Part shown: positions 8,494-16,368 of the stretch, in pieces | Position numbering within the stretch: position 1 is the stretch's first letter | How the letters are laid out: each line of letters begins with the position of its first letter | Assembly (NCBI RefSeq): GCF_000284255.1 | Contig: NC_017075.1 | Coordinates: 2,418,001 to 2,482,000, forward strand | Length of the DNA: 64,000 bases | Source: Rubrivivax gelatinosus IL144 | GTDB lineage: Bacteria; Pseudomonadota; Gammaproteobacteria; Burkholderiales; Burkholderiaceae_C | Direction of reading: 5' to 3' | The notes under the pieces: generated by a model | What the model was told of the DNA's origin: nothing | Databases searched by the model: none | The model's input: only the letters and a program-made list of their open reading frames with translations | Made by a program: the position numbers and the translations under genes

Positions 8494-8527
8494 ATACCCG
8501 CAAGACGGAACCCAACGGAGCGATACG

Positions 8528-9898
8528 ATGAGTGAAGCAAGCCCCGCAACCCTGGAGGCGGTGCCCGGCGGCACGGCCCCCACCGGGCAGAAGTTCTGGC
8601 CCCACGGCTGGTGGCGCCTCATGGAGGCCAAGGTCGGCGTCATACCGCTGCCGCTGTTCGTGCTGGCGGGCGCCCTGGTGTTGGCGCTGGCCAAGACCAA
8701 GGGCGGCCTGACCAACGAGCTGACGGTGATGGCCGTGACGCTGGCGTTCTTCGGTTTCGCCTGCGGCGAGCTCGGCAAACGCATCCCGGTGATCGGCAAG
8801 ATGGGGGCGGCCGCGATCTGCGCGACCTTCATCCCGTCGGCGCTCGTCTACTACGGCCTGCTGCCGGACATCGTCGTCGAGGCGACGACGAAGTTCTACA
8901 AGGCCACCGGCATCCTCTACCTGTACATCTGCTGCATCATCGTCGGCAGCATCATGAGCATGGATCGCAGGACGCTGATCCAGGGCTTCATGAAGATCGT
9001 GATCCCGATGGCCTGCGCGGCGGTCGCCGGCATGGTCGTCGGCACGCTGACCGGCGTGCTCGTCGGCAAGAGCGTCTTCGAGACCTTCTTCTTCATCGTG
9101 CTGCCGTGCATGGCCGGCGGTGTCGGTGAAGGCGCGATCCCGCTGTCGATCGGCTTCGCCGAAATCATGCATCAGGACCAGGGCGAGATGTTCGGCCGGA
9201 TCATCCCGATGGTGATGATGGCCAACGTCGTGGCGATCATGCTCTCCGGCGTGCTCGGCGCGATCGGCAACCGCCGTCCGCACCTGACCGGCAACGGCAA
9301 GCTGCTGCCCGGCAGTGCCGACGACGAGGAACTCGCCGCCAAGAGCGAAGCCTCCGGCAAGGGCCTCGACGTCACCGGCCTGGCCGCCGCGGCGCTGATG
9401 GCCATCAGCCTGTACATGGTCGGCATGCTGGGCTTCCGCGTGATCGGTCTGCCGGCGCCGGTGGGCATGCTGTTCGTCGCCGTGCTGGTCAAGCTGACCC
9501 AGGCCGCGTCGCCGTCGCTGACCGAAGGTGCACGCACGGTCTACAAGTTCTTCCAGACCTCGGTGACCTACCCGGTGCTGTTCGCCGTCGGCGTCGCCAT
9601 CACGCCCTGGGAACGCCTGATCGCCGCCTTCGCGCTGGACAACATCGCCGTCATCGTCGCCACCGTCTTCGCGGTGGTCGGCACCGGCTTCCTGGTCTCG
9701 CGCAAGCTCGGCATGTACCCGGTCGACGCCGCGGTCGTGTCCTGCACGCAGTGCGGCCAGGGCGGCACCGGCGACGTCGCCATCCTGTCGGCTTCCAACC
9801 GCATGCAGCTGATGCCGTTCGCGCAGATCGCCACGCGCATCGGCGGCGCCATCAACGTGACCGTCTCGCTGCTGGTGCTGTCGCGCCTGGTGGCCTGA
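8528..9898 (+). CDS. citS: 2-hydroxycarboxylate (citrate/malate) transporter, 2HCT family
   Basis: A 456-residue secondary transporter of the CitS/CitP/CimH family that takes up citrate or other 2-hydroxycarboxylates with Na+ or H+. It shows the two re-entrant-loop signatures of the family, GGVGEG (in MAGGVGEGAIPLS) and GGTG (in CTQCGQGGTGDVAIL), in the expected inverted halves, with about 11 hydrophobic segments. A short soluble N-terminus of about 30 residues precedes the first helix. GGAG lies upstream of ATG 8528. It heads the citrate-lyase cluster, so citrate is the likely substrate; whether the coupling ion is Na+ or H+ cannot be told. Confidence 0.9.
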   Translation: MSEASPATLEAVPGGTAPTGQKFWPHGWWRLMEAKVGVIPLPLFVLAGALVLALAKTKGGLTNELTVMAVTLAFFGFACGELGKRIPVIGKMGAAAICATFIPSALVYYGLLPDIVVEATTKFYKATGILYLYICCIIVGSIMSMDRRTLIQGFMKIVIPMACAAVAGMVVGTLTGVLVGKSVFETFFFIVLPCMAGGVGEGAIPLSIGFAEIMHQDQGEMFGRIIPMVMMANVVAIMLSGVLGAIGNRRPHLTGNGKLLPGSADDEELAAKSEASGKGLDVTGLAAAALMAISLYMVGMLGFRVIGLPAPVGMLFVAVLVKLTQAASPSLTEGARTVYKFFQTSVTYPVLFAVGVAITPWERLIAAFALDNIAVIVATVFAVVGTGFLVSRKLGMYPVDAAVVSCTQCGQGGTGDVAILSASNRMQLMPFAQIATRIGGAINVTVSLLVLSRLVA

Positions 9899-9978
9899 GC
9901 CCCGCGTCCCTTCCCACTCCCCGGCGTCGGCGCCTTGCCGCCGCGGCATCGCCGACGCCCCAGACACGAGAGAACCTC

Positions 9979-10878
9979 ATGAAACTGCTCAGTTTCCGCA
10001 ACAGCCGCGGCAAGCGCAGCTACGGCATCCGCACCGAACGCGGCATCGTCGACCTCGGCAGCCGCCTCGGCGAACGTTTCCCCTCGCTGCGTGCGCTGCT
10101 GTCGGTGCACGGCGGCATCGCACTGGCCCGCCACCACGAGGCGAGCGCGCCGGACTACCAGGAAGACGAGGTCAGCTTCCTGCCGGTCATCGAGCACCCG
10201 AACAAGATCTTCTGCGTCGGCATGAACTACGCCGCCAAGCGCCAGGAGTTCAACGAGACCAACCCGGCGCCGACGCTGTTCGTGCGTTTCCCCGACTCGC
10301 AGACCGGCCACCGCTGCCCGGTGATCAAGCCCGCGCACAGCCGCGAGTTCGATTACGAGGGCGAGCTCGCCGTGATCATCGGCACCGGCGGCCGCGGCAT
10401 ACGGCGTGAGGACGCGCTGCTGCACGTGGCCGGCTACGCCTGCTACATGGACGGCTCGGCGCGCGACTGGCAGCACACCTGGTTCACCGCCGGCAAGAAC
10501 TGGCGCGAGACCGGTGCCTTCGGCCCGTGGATGGTGACCAGCGACGAGCTGCCCGACCCGCAGCAGCTGCAGCTGCGCACCTTCCTCAACGGCCAGCAGG
10601 TGCAGGACGACTCGACGGCCAACATGATCCATCCGGTGGCCGCGCTGATCGAGTACATCAGCACCTTCAGCCTGCTGTCGCCCGGCGACGTGATCATCAC
10701 CGGCTCGCCCGGCGGCGTCGGCAAGAAGCGCGTGCCGCCGCTGTTCATGAAGGCCGGCGACACGATCGAGGTCGAGATCTCCGGCATCGGCCGGCTGTCC
10801 AACGTCATCGCCGACGAGGTGCTCGAGCCTTTCGAGGGCTACGAAGTGCCGCGCGTGGCCGAGACCGCCACCGCATGA
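9979..10878 (+). CDS. fumarylacetoacetate hydrolase-family protein of the citrate cluster
   Basis: A 299-residue FAH-fold enzyme. The divalent-metal ligands are clear: Glu127 and Glu129 in FDYEGEL, and Asp158 in CYMDGSARD. GDVIITGSPGGVG is also typical. The family stretch that normally reads NYxxHxxE appears as NYAAKRQEF, so the usual His is Lys while the Glu is kept. In FAHD1-type oxaloacetate decarboxylases that His-Glu dyad is catalytic (my recollection). Placed between citrate carrier and citrate lyase, it should act on oxaloacetate as decarboxylase or enol-keto tautomerase, but the missing His leaves the chemistry open. The start MKLLSFRNSR was chosen over longer frames because those overlap the transporter. 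Confidence 0.82.
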   Translation: MKLLSFRNSRGKRSYGIRTERGIVDLGSRLGERFPSLRALLSVHGGIALARHHEASAPDYQEDEVSFLPVIEHPNKIFCVGMNYAAKRQEFNETNPAPTLFVRFPDSQTGHRCPVIKPAHSREFDYEGELAVIIGTGGRGIRREDALLHVAGYACYMDGSARDWQHTWFTAGKNWRETGAFGPWMVTSDELPDPQQLQLRTFLNGQQVQDDSTANMIHPVAALIEYISTFSLLSPGDVIITGSPGGVGKKRVPPLFMKAGDTIEVEISGIGRLSNVIADEVLEPFEGYEVPRVAETATA

Positions 10879-10951
10879 GCCGGGCGGATGCGACCCGGCC
10901 GCCGGCATCGCCCGGCGTGCCGCGTCCATCCGCGTCGACGGAGCGCCCATC

Positions 10952-12007
10952 GTGAGCGACGACATCGAGTTTTACGCCATCGACCCGCGCGAGGCGCCGC
11001 AGGAGCGTGCCGAGGTGCGCGAACTGCTGGCGCAGTGCGACCTGGACCTCGAGGAAGGCATCGAGACCTTCGTCGTCGGGCGCCACGGCCGCCGGCTGGT
11101 GGCCTGCGCCGGGCTGGACCACAACATCGTCAAGTGCGTGGCCACGGCGCCCGACTGGCGCGGCAGCTCGCTGTCGCTGACGCTGATGAGCGAGATCGTG
11201 CACCTGGCGCTCGAACGCGGCCATCTGCACCTGTTCCTGTACACGCGGCCGCGCAACGTCGAGTTCTTCGCCGGCTGCGGCTTCCACGCGCTGGCCGAGG
11301 TGCCGGGCCACGTCAGCCTGATGGAGAACACGCCGGTGGGCATCAGCGGCTACTGCCGCCGCCTGGCCGCCGAGCGCCGGCCCGGGCAGCGCATCGGCTG
11401 CATCGTGATGAACGCCAACCCGTTCACGCGCGGCCACGAATACCTGGTGCGGCTGGCTGCGGCGCAGTGCGACTGGCTGCACCTGTTCGTCGTGCGCGAG
11501 GACGTCTCGCAGTTCTCCTACCGCGACCGCTTCGCGCTGGTTCACAAGGGCGTCGCCGGCGTGCCGCGGCTGACGCTGCACCACGGCTCGGAGTACATGG
11601 TCTCGCGCGCCAGCTTTCCCGACTACTTCTTCAAGGAGAAGGGCATCGTCGGCGACTGCTGCACCGCGATCGACCTGCTGCTGTTCCGCGACTACATCGC
11701 GCCGGCGCTGGGCGTGACGCACCGCTTCGTCGGCACCGAGCCCTTCTGCGCGACCACGCGCAAATACAACGCCGACATGCAGTACTGGCTGCAGCAGGCG
11801 CCTTCGGCGGCGCCGCCGGTGGCCGTCGTCGAGGTGCCGCGCACGTCCTGCGAGGGCGTGCCGATCTCGGCGTCCGAGGTGCGGCGGCTGCTGCGCGCCG
11901 GCCATCCGGGCCGCATCGCGTCGCTGGTGCCGCCGGACACGCTGCAACTGCTCAACGACAAGTACTCGCCCGTGTTCCGCCGCGAGCGGCCGGAGGTGAG
12001 TGCCTAG
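10952..12007 (+). CDS. citC: [citrate (pro-3S)-lyase] ligase
   Basis: A 351-residue citrate lyase synthetase that acetylates the thiol of the CitD prosthetic group with acetate and ATP, turning the lyase on. The N-terminal ~130 residues form a GNAT-like acetyltransferase fold (FVVGRHGRRLVACAGL, then FAGCGFHAL). The C-terminal nucleotidyltransferase domain shows IVMNANPFTRGHEYL, the HxGH-like ATP motif of CitC, and VPISASEVRRLL. The start is GTG at 10952, with GGAG eight bases upstream. It follows the FAH gene by 73 bp and leads citDEF. Confidence 0.95.
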   Translation: MSDDIEFYAIDPREAPQERAEVRELLAQCDLDLEEGIETFVVGRHGRRLVACAGLDHNIVKCVATAPDWRGSSLSLTLMSEIVHLALERGHLHLFLYTRPRNVEFFAGCGFHALAEVPGHVSLMENTPVGISGYCRRLAAERRPGQRIGCIVMNANPFTRGHEYLVRLAAAQCDWLHLFVVREDVSQFSYRDRFALVHKGVAGVPRLTLHHGSEYMVSRASFPDYFFKEKGIVGDCCTAIDLLLFRDYIAPALGVTHRFVGTEPFCATTRKYNADMQYWLQQAPSAAPPVAVVEVPRTSCEGVPISASEVRRLLRAGHPGRIASLVPPDTLQLLNDKYSPVFRRERPEVSA

Positions 12008-12068
12008 CACGGCCTGCCGTGCATCCCCGGGCCGGCCGTACCGACCGGCCCAACGAAAGAGGTCAACG

Positions 12069-12365
12069 ATGCAAATCGTCAAGGAAGCCCTGGCAGGGAC
12101 GCTGGAATCCAGCGACCTGCTGGTCAAGGTCGCTCCAGCCGCCGACGGGCGCCTGGAGCTGGTCATCGAGAGCGAAGTGATGCGCCAGTTCGGCGCCCAG
12201 ATCCGCCGTGTCGTCGCCGAGACGCTGGAGCGCCTGGGCGTGACGGCCGGCCTCGTCGTCGTCGAGGACAAGGGGGCGCTGGACTGCGCCATTCGTGCCC
12301 GCGTGCAGACCGCCGTGCTGCGCGGTGCCGGGCAAGTGCAGATCGACTGGAGCCGACTGTCATGA
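12069..12365 (+). CDS. citD: citrate lyase acyl carrier protein (gamma subunit)
   Basis: A 98-residue acyl carrier subunit. It begins [20 protein letters not shown], with Ser14 in the GTLESSD context matching the serine that carries 2'-(5''-phosphoribosyl)-3'-dephospho-CoA in known CitD proteins. The acetylated thiol of this group is the catalytic handle passed between CitF and CitE. ATG 12069 has an AGAGG upstream. The stop overlaps the citE start by 4 bp, indicating translational coupling and matched stoichiometry. Confidence 0.95.
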   Translation: MQIVKEALAGTLESSDLLVKVAPAADGRLELVIESEVMRQFGAQIRRVVAETLERLGVTAGLVVVEDKGALDCAIRARVQTAVLRGAGQVQIDWSRLS

Positions 12366-13234
12366 TACTGCGCCGAAGCATGCTGTTCCTGCCCGGGGCC
12401 AACGCCGCGATGCTGAGCACCGCGTTCGTCTACAAGCCCGACTCGATCATGTTCGACCTGGAGGACGCGGTCTCGCTGCGCGAGAAGGACGCCGCGCGGC
12501 TGCTGGTCTTCCATGCGCTGCAGAACCCGGCCTACGCCGACATCGAGACGGTGGTGCGCATCAACCCGCTGGCCACGCCCTTCGGCCTGGCCGACCTGGA
12601 AGCCGTGGTGCGTGCCGGTGTCGACATCGTGCGTCTGCCCAAGACCGACAGCGCCGCCGACGTGCACGAGCTGGAGGCCCAGGTCGAACGCATCGAGCGC
12701 GAATGCGGCCGCGAAGTCGGCTCGACGCGGCTGATGGCGGCCATCGAATCCGCCTCGGGTGTCGTCAACGCGCTGGCCATCGCCACCGCGAGCAAGCGCC
12801 TGGTCGGCATCGCGCTGGCCGGCTTCGACTACGTGATGGACATGCAGACCGAGCGCGGCGACGGCACCGAGCTGTTCTACGCGCGCTGCGCGGTGCTGCA
12901 CGCCGCGCGTGTGGCCGGTATCGACGCCTTCGACGTCGTCTATTCGGACGTCAACGACGAAGCCGGCTTCCTGCGCGAGGTCGAGCTGATCCGCAAGCTC
13001 GGCTTCAACGGCAAGTCGCTGATCAACCCGCGCCAGATCGAGCTGCTGCACAACGCCTACGCGCCGACCGAAGAGGACGTCGAGCACGCGCAGCGCGTGA
13101 TCGCCGCCGCCGACAAGGCCGAGCGCGAAGGCCTGGGCGTCGTCTCGCTCAACGGAAAGATGATCGACGCGCCCATCGTCAACCACGCCCGCCGGGTGCT
13201 GCAGCGCGCCCAGGCCTCGGGCGTGCGCAAGTGA
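12362..13234 (+). CDS. citE: citrate lyase beta subunit (citryl-ACP lyase)
   Basis: A 290-residue TIM-barrel enzyme of the HpcH/HpaI-CitE family that cleaves citryl-ACP to acetyl-ACP and oxaloacetate. Recognisable stretches are [28 protein letters not shown] (with the acidic metal-site residues), [27 protein letters not shown] (metal Glu) and [14 protein letters not shown]. Length and order are as in other citDEF operons. It is coupled to citD by ATG overlap and ends 20 bp before citF. Confidence 0.95.
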   Translation: MILRRSMLFLPGANAAMLSTAFVYKPDSIMFDLEDAVSLREKDAARLLVFHALQNPAYADIETVVRINPLATPFGLADLEAVVRAGVDIVRLPKTDSAADVHELEAQVERIERECGREVGSTRLMAAIESASGVVNALAIATASKRLVGIALAGFDYVMDMQTERGDGTELFYARCAVLHAARVAGIDAFDVVYSDVNDEAGFLREVELIRKLGFNGKSLINPRQIELLHNAYAPTEEDVEHAQRVIAAADKAEREGLGVVSLNGKMIDAPIVNHARRVLQRAQASGVRK

Positions 13235-13254
13235 CCCCCTTCGGAGTTCCTGCC

Positions 13255-14775
13255 ATGAACACCCCACTGCAAGACGTGCTGCGCCAGGAGCCGGCGCTGC
13301 GCGGGCTCGAAGCCTTCCAGAACTACGCCCGCCACACGCCGCACCTGCGCGACCCGCAGGCCAAGCGCACCCGCAAGATCGCCGCCTCGCTCCAGGAGGC
13401 AGTGCGCCGCGTCGGCCTGAAGGACGGCATGACGATCTCCTTCCACCACGCGTTCCGCGAGGGTGACAAGACGATCAACCACGTCGTCCAGGTGCTGGCC
13501 GACATGGGCCTGCGCAACCTGACGCTGGCCTCCTCGTCGCTGCTCAGCTGCAACACGCCGCTGATCGAGCACATCCGCAACGGCGTCATCAGCCGCATCT
13601 ACACCTCGGGCATGCGCGGCAAGCTCGCCGAGGCGATCTCCAACGGGCTGATGGAGCACCCGGTGCACATCCACTCGCACGGCGGCCGCGTGCACCTGAT
13701 CAAGAGCGGCGAGCTGAAGATCGATGTCGCCTTCCTCGGCGTCTCGGCCTGCGACGAGTTCGGCAACGCCAACGGCGTCAGCGGCAAGTCGCGCTGCGGC
13801 TCGCTGGGCTACGCCAAGGTCGACGCGCAGTTCGCGCGCCAGGTCGTGCTGCTGACCGAGGACTTCGTCGAGTTCCCGAACACGCCGGCCAGCATCTCGC
13901 AGGACCAGGTCGACTGCATCGTCAAGGTCGAGCAGGTCGGCGACCCGTCGAAGATCAGCGTCGGCGCCGCGCGCGTGACGAGCAACCCGCGCGAACTGCT
14001 GATCGCGCGCTGGGCCGCCGACGTGATGGAGCACTCGGGCTACTTCCGCGACGGCTTCTCGCTGCAGACCGGCTCGGGCGCCTCGTCGACCGCGGCCACG
14101 CGTTTCCTCGAGCCGCGCATGCGCAAGGCCGGCATCAAGGCCGCGTTCGCGCTGGGCGGCATCACCGGCGGCATCGTCGACCTGCACCGCAAGGGCCTGA
14201 TCACGAAGCTGGTCGACACGCAGAGCTTCGACGCCGACGCCGCCGAGTCGCTGCGCAGCTCGCCCGAGCACGTCGAGGTCTCGACCAACGAGTACGCCAA
14301 CCCGAGCTCCAAGGGCACGTTCTGCGACCGCGTCGACCTGGTCATCCTGTCGGCGCTGGAGATCGACCTGGACTTCAACGTCAACGTCATCACCGGCTCG
14401 GACGGCGTGATGCGTGGCGCCTCGGGCGGCCACAGCGACGTCGCCGCGGCGGCCAATCTGGCGATCGTCGTCGCGCCGCTGATCCGCAGCCGCATCCCGA
14501 CCATCGTGCGCCGCGTGACGACCGTCGTCACGCCGGGCGAGTGCATCGGCGTGCTGGTCACCGACCACGGCATCGCGGTGAACCCGAACCGCCCCGACGT
14601 CGCCGAGCGCCTGCGCGCCGCCGGCCTGCCGGTGATGGACATCGAGGAGCTGCATGCGCGCTCGCTGGCGCTGACCGGCGAGCCGCAGGCCATCGAGTTC
14701 CTCGACAAGATCGTCGGCGTCGTGCGCTACCGCGACGGCTCGGTGATCGACGTCGTGCGCCAGGTCAAGCCCTGA
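13255..14775 (+). CDS. citF: citrate lyase alpha subunit (citrate:acetyl-ACP transferase)
   Basis: A 506-residue CoA-transferase-fold subunit that exchanges acetyl for citryl on CitD. It matches CitF throughout: an N-terminal LKDGMTISFHHAFREGDK, then SHGGRVHLIKSGELKIDVAF, DGFSLQTGSGASSTA, and ALEIDLDFNVNVITGSDG. The start MNTPLQDVLR has a GGAG about ten bases upstream; a longer frame through citE is only a shadow. It is followed after 11 bp by citX. Confidence 0.96.
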   Translation: MNTPLQDVLRQEPALRGLEAFQNYARHTPHLRDPQAKRTRKIAASLQEAVRRVGLKDGMTISFHHAFREGDKTINHVVQVLADMGLRNLTLASSSLLSCNTPLIEHIRNGVISRIYTSGMRGKLAEAISNGLMEHPVHIHSHGGRVHLIKSGELKIDVAFLGVSACDEFGNANGVSGKSRCGSLGYAKVDAQFARQVVLLTEDFVEFPNTPASISQDQVDCIVKVEQVGDPSKISVGAARVTSNPRELLIARWAADVMEHSGYFRDGFSLQTGSGASSTAATRFLEPRMRKAGIKAAFALGGITGGIVDLHRKGLITKLVDTQSFDADAAESLRSSPEHVEVSTNEYANPSSKGTFCDRVDLVILSALEIDLDFNVNVITGSDGVMRGASGGHSDVAAAANLAIVVAPLIRSRIPTIVRRVTTVVTPGECIGVLVTDHGIAVNPNRPDVAERLRAAGLPVMDIEELHARSLALTGEPQAIEFLDKIVGVVRYRDGSVIDVVRQVKP

Positions 14776-14786
14776 GGGGAGGGCGC

Positions 14787-15329
14787 ATGGACGGCAGCAC
14801 CACGCCCGTGCCGGTGACGCTGGAGCAGATGCTGGCGGCGCGCGAGGAGCGCGTGCGCAGCCAGCAGGCGGCGCTGGCGGCCCACGGGCTGCCGCTGCTG
14901 TCGCTGACGCTGGTGGCGCCCGGGCCGGTGAAGGACAGCGCCGCGCTGCGCGAGGTGTTCTGCGTCGCGCTGGAGCGGCTGGAGGCGCTGTGCCGCGAGC
15001 ACGGCTGGCGCATCGCCGCCTGCCGCGCCTGGCGGCAGGTCACCGGCTGCGAGGCGCTGCTGGCGATCGACGCCGACGCCGTGCAGCTCAAGCGCGCCGC
15101 GGTGGCGCTGGAGGACACGCATGCGCTCGGCCGTCTGTGGGACCTGGACGTGCTGGGCCCGGACGGGCGCTCGCTGTCGCGCACCGCACTCGGCCTGGCG
15201 CCGCGGCGCTGCCTGGTCTGCGACGAGGCGGCCCACGCCTGCGCGCGCTCGCGTGCACACCCGCTCGAACAACTGCAGGCGGCGATGGCCCGCCTGCTGG
15301 AGAACCATCGCCATGCGGCCGTTTGCTGA
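14787..15329 (+). CDS. citX: apo-citrate lyase phosphoribosyl-dephospho-CoA transferase
   Basis: A 180-residue enzyme that attaches the prosthetic group made by CitG to Ser14 of apo-CitD. Diagnostic features are LLSLTLVAPGPVKDS near the N-terminus, WDLDVLGPDGRSLSR, and the cysteine/arginine tail RRCLVCDEAAHACARSRAH. Here CitX and CitG are separate genes, unlike the fused CitXG of some bacteria. GGGAGG lies five bases before the ATG. Its last 17 bases overlap the citG start. Confidence 0.94.
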   Translation: MDGSTTPVPVTLEQMLAAREERVRSQQAALAAHGLPLLSLTLVAPGPVKDSAALREVFCVALERLEALCREHGWRIAACRAWRQVTGCEALLAIDADAVQLKRAAVALEDTHALGRLWDLDVLGPDGRSLSRTALGLAPRRCLVCDEAAHACARSRAHPLEQLQAAMARLLENHRHAAVC

Positions 15330-16287
15330 CTTCGTCGCGCCCGCGGCAGGGGGGAGCGCGCGTGCACCGGCGGCCGCTGTGCGCCGGCCCGCGATCCTGG
15401 ACACCCGCCGCGTCGCCGGCTGGGGCCACGAGGCCCTGATCCGCGAGGTCGAGCTGAGCCCCAAGCCGGGTCTCGTCGACCGCTTCAACAACGGCGCGCA
15501 CGACGACATGGACCTCGCCATGTTCCGCGCCAGCGCCGCGGCCATCGAGCCCTGGCTCGGCGTCTTTTTCCGTTTCGGGCGCCGCGAATGCGAGCGGCCG
15601 GCGGTCGAGTTCCTGCCGCGGCTGCGGCCGCAGGGCCAGGCCTGCGAGCGGGCGATGTTGCGCGCCACCGGCGGCGTCAACACCCACAAGGGCAGCGTCT
15701 TCGCGCTCGGGCTGCTGAGCGCCGCCGCCGGCCGCTTGACCGGGCGTGGCGTGTCCGCCGATGCCGACGGGCTGTGCCTGGAGGTGGCGGCGATCTGCGA
15801 CGGCCTCGTCTCGCGCGAGCTGCGCGACGGCGGGCCGGCGGCCACCGCCGGGGAGCGCCTGTACCGCGAGCACGGCCTGCCAGGCGCACGCGGCGAAGCC
15901 GCCAGCGGCTTCGCCACCGTGCGCCGCCACGGGCTGCCGGCCTGGCGCCGCGCACGCGCCGCCGGCCACGGCGAAGAGGCCGCGCTGCACGCCGTGCTGC
16001 TGAATCTGCTCGCCTACAATCAGGACACGAATCTCGTGGCGCGCGGCGGGATCTCGGCCCTGCATTTCGTCCAGACGCGCGCGCGGGCCCTGCTCGACGC
16101 CGGCGGCATCGACGCCGCGGACCATCTGGCCGAGATGCGCCGTCTCGACCGCGAGATGACCGAGCGCCACATCAGCCCGGGCGGCAGTGCCGACCTGCTG
16201 GCGGTGACGTGGTTCCTGTCCCGCTTCAGCCTTTACCAGGACGACGGCGGCCGGGTCGGCTCCTCGGCGCGCGGCTGCGTGGACTGA
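15313..16287 (+). CDS. citG: triphosphoribosyl-dephospho-CoA synthase
   Basis: A 324-residue enzyme that condenses ATP and dephospho-CoA into the CitD prosthetic-group precursor, releasing adenine. The family hallmark ELSPKPGLVDRFNNGAHDDM lies around residue 50. Further typical stretches are GVNTHKGSVFALGLL and LNLLAYNQDTNL, and it closes with HISPGGSADLLAVTWFL. An N-terminal leader of about 35 residues rich in Ala and Arg precedes the fold, so a later start cannot be excluded. It overlaps citX by 17 bp. Confidence 0.94.
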   Translation: MRPFADFVAPAAGGSARAPAAAVRRPAILDTRRVAGWGHEALIREVELSPKPGLVDRFNNGAHDDMDLAMFRASAAAIEPWLGVFFRFGRRECERPAVEFLPRLRPQGQACERAMLRATGGVNTHKGSVFALGLLSAAAGRLTGRGVSADADGLCLEVAAICDGLVSRELRDGGPAATAGERLYREHGLPGARGEAASGFATVRRHGLPAWRRARAAGHGEEAALHAVLLNLLAYNQDTNLVARGGISALHFVQTRARALLDAGGIDAADHLAEMRRLDREMTERHISPGGSADLLAVTWFLSRFSLYQDDGGRVGSSARGCVD

Positions 16288-16368
16288 GGCCGCCTGCGGC
16301 CCCGGCACCCGCGATGACCCGCCGTTCTCCCGCCCGCGCCGCCGCGCGGCTCGCCCGCTGAGGCCGCC

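Larger units (their letters stand above)
8196..8527 (+). other. structured intergenic leader before the citrate transporter
   Basis: There is no gene in these 332 bases, but there are several hairpins. CTGACG (8225-8230) pairs with CGTCAG (8239-8244). GCCGCC-TGAA-GGCGGC spans 8272-8287. A long stem of AGGCGCCGAACC (8309-8320) pairs with GGTTCGGCAGCGCCT (8325-8339) with a 3-base bulge. None has a U-tract, so they do not look like terminators. Two operator-like palindromes (separate entries) follow. I do not recognise a riboswitch class. Confidence 0.4.

Noticed and set aside
10805..13267. An 820-codon open frame on the minus strand across the citrate genes, and similar long antisense frames elsewhere.
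   Set aside because: High GC makes stop codons rare in shadow frames. The products are His/Arg/Gln-rich low-complexity sequence, whereas the plus strand encodes recognisable CitC, CitD, CitE.
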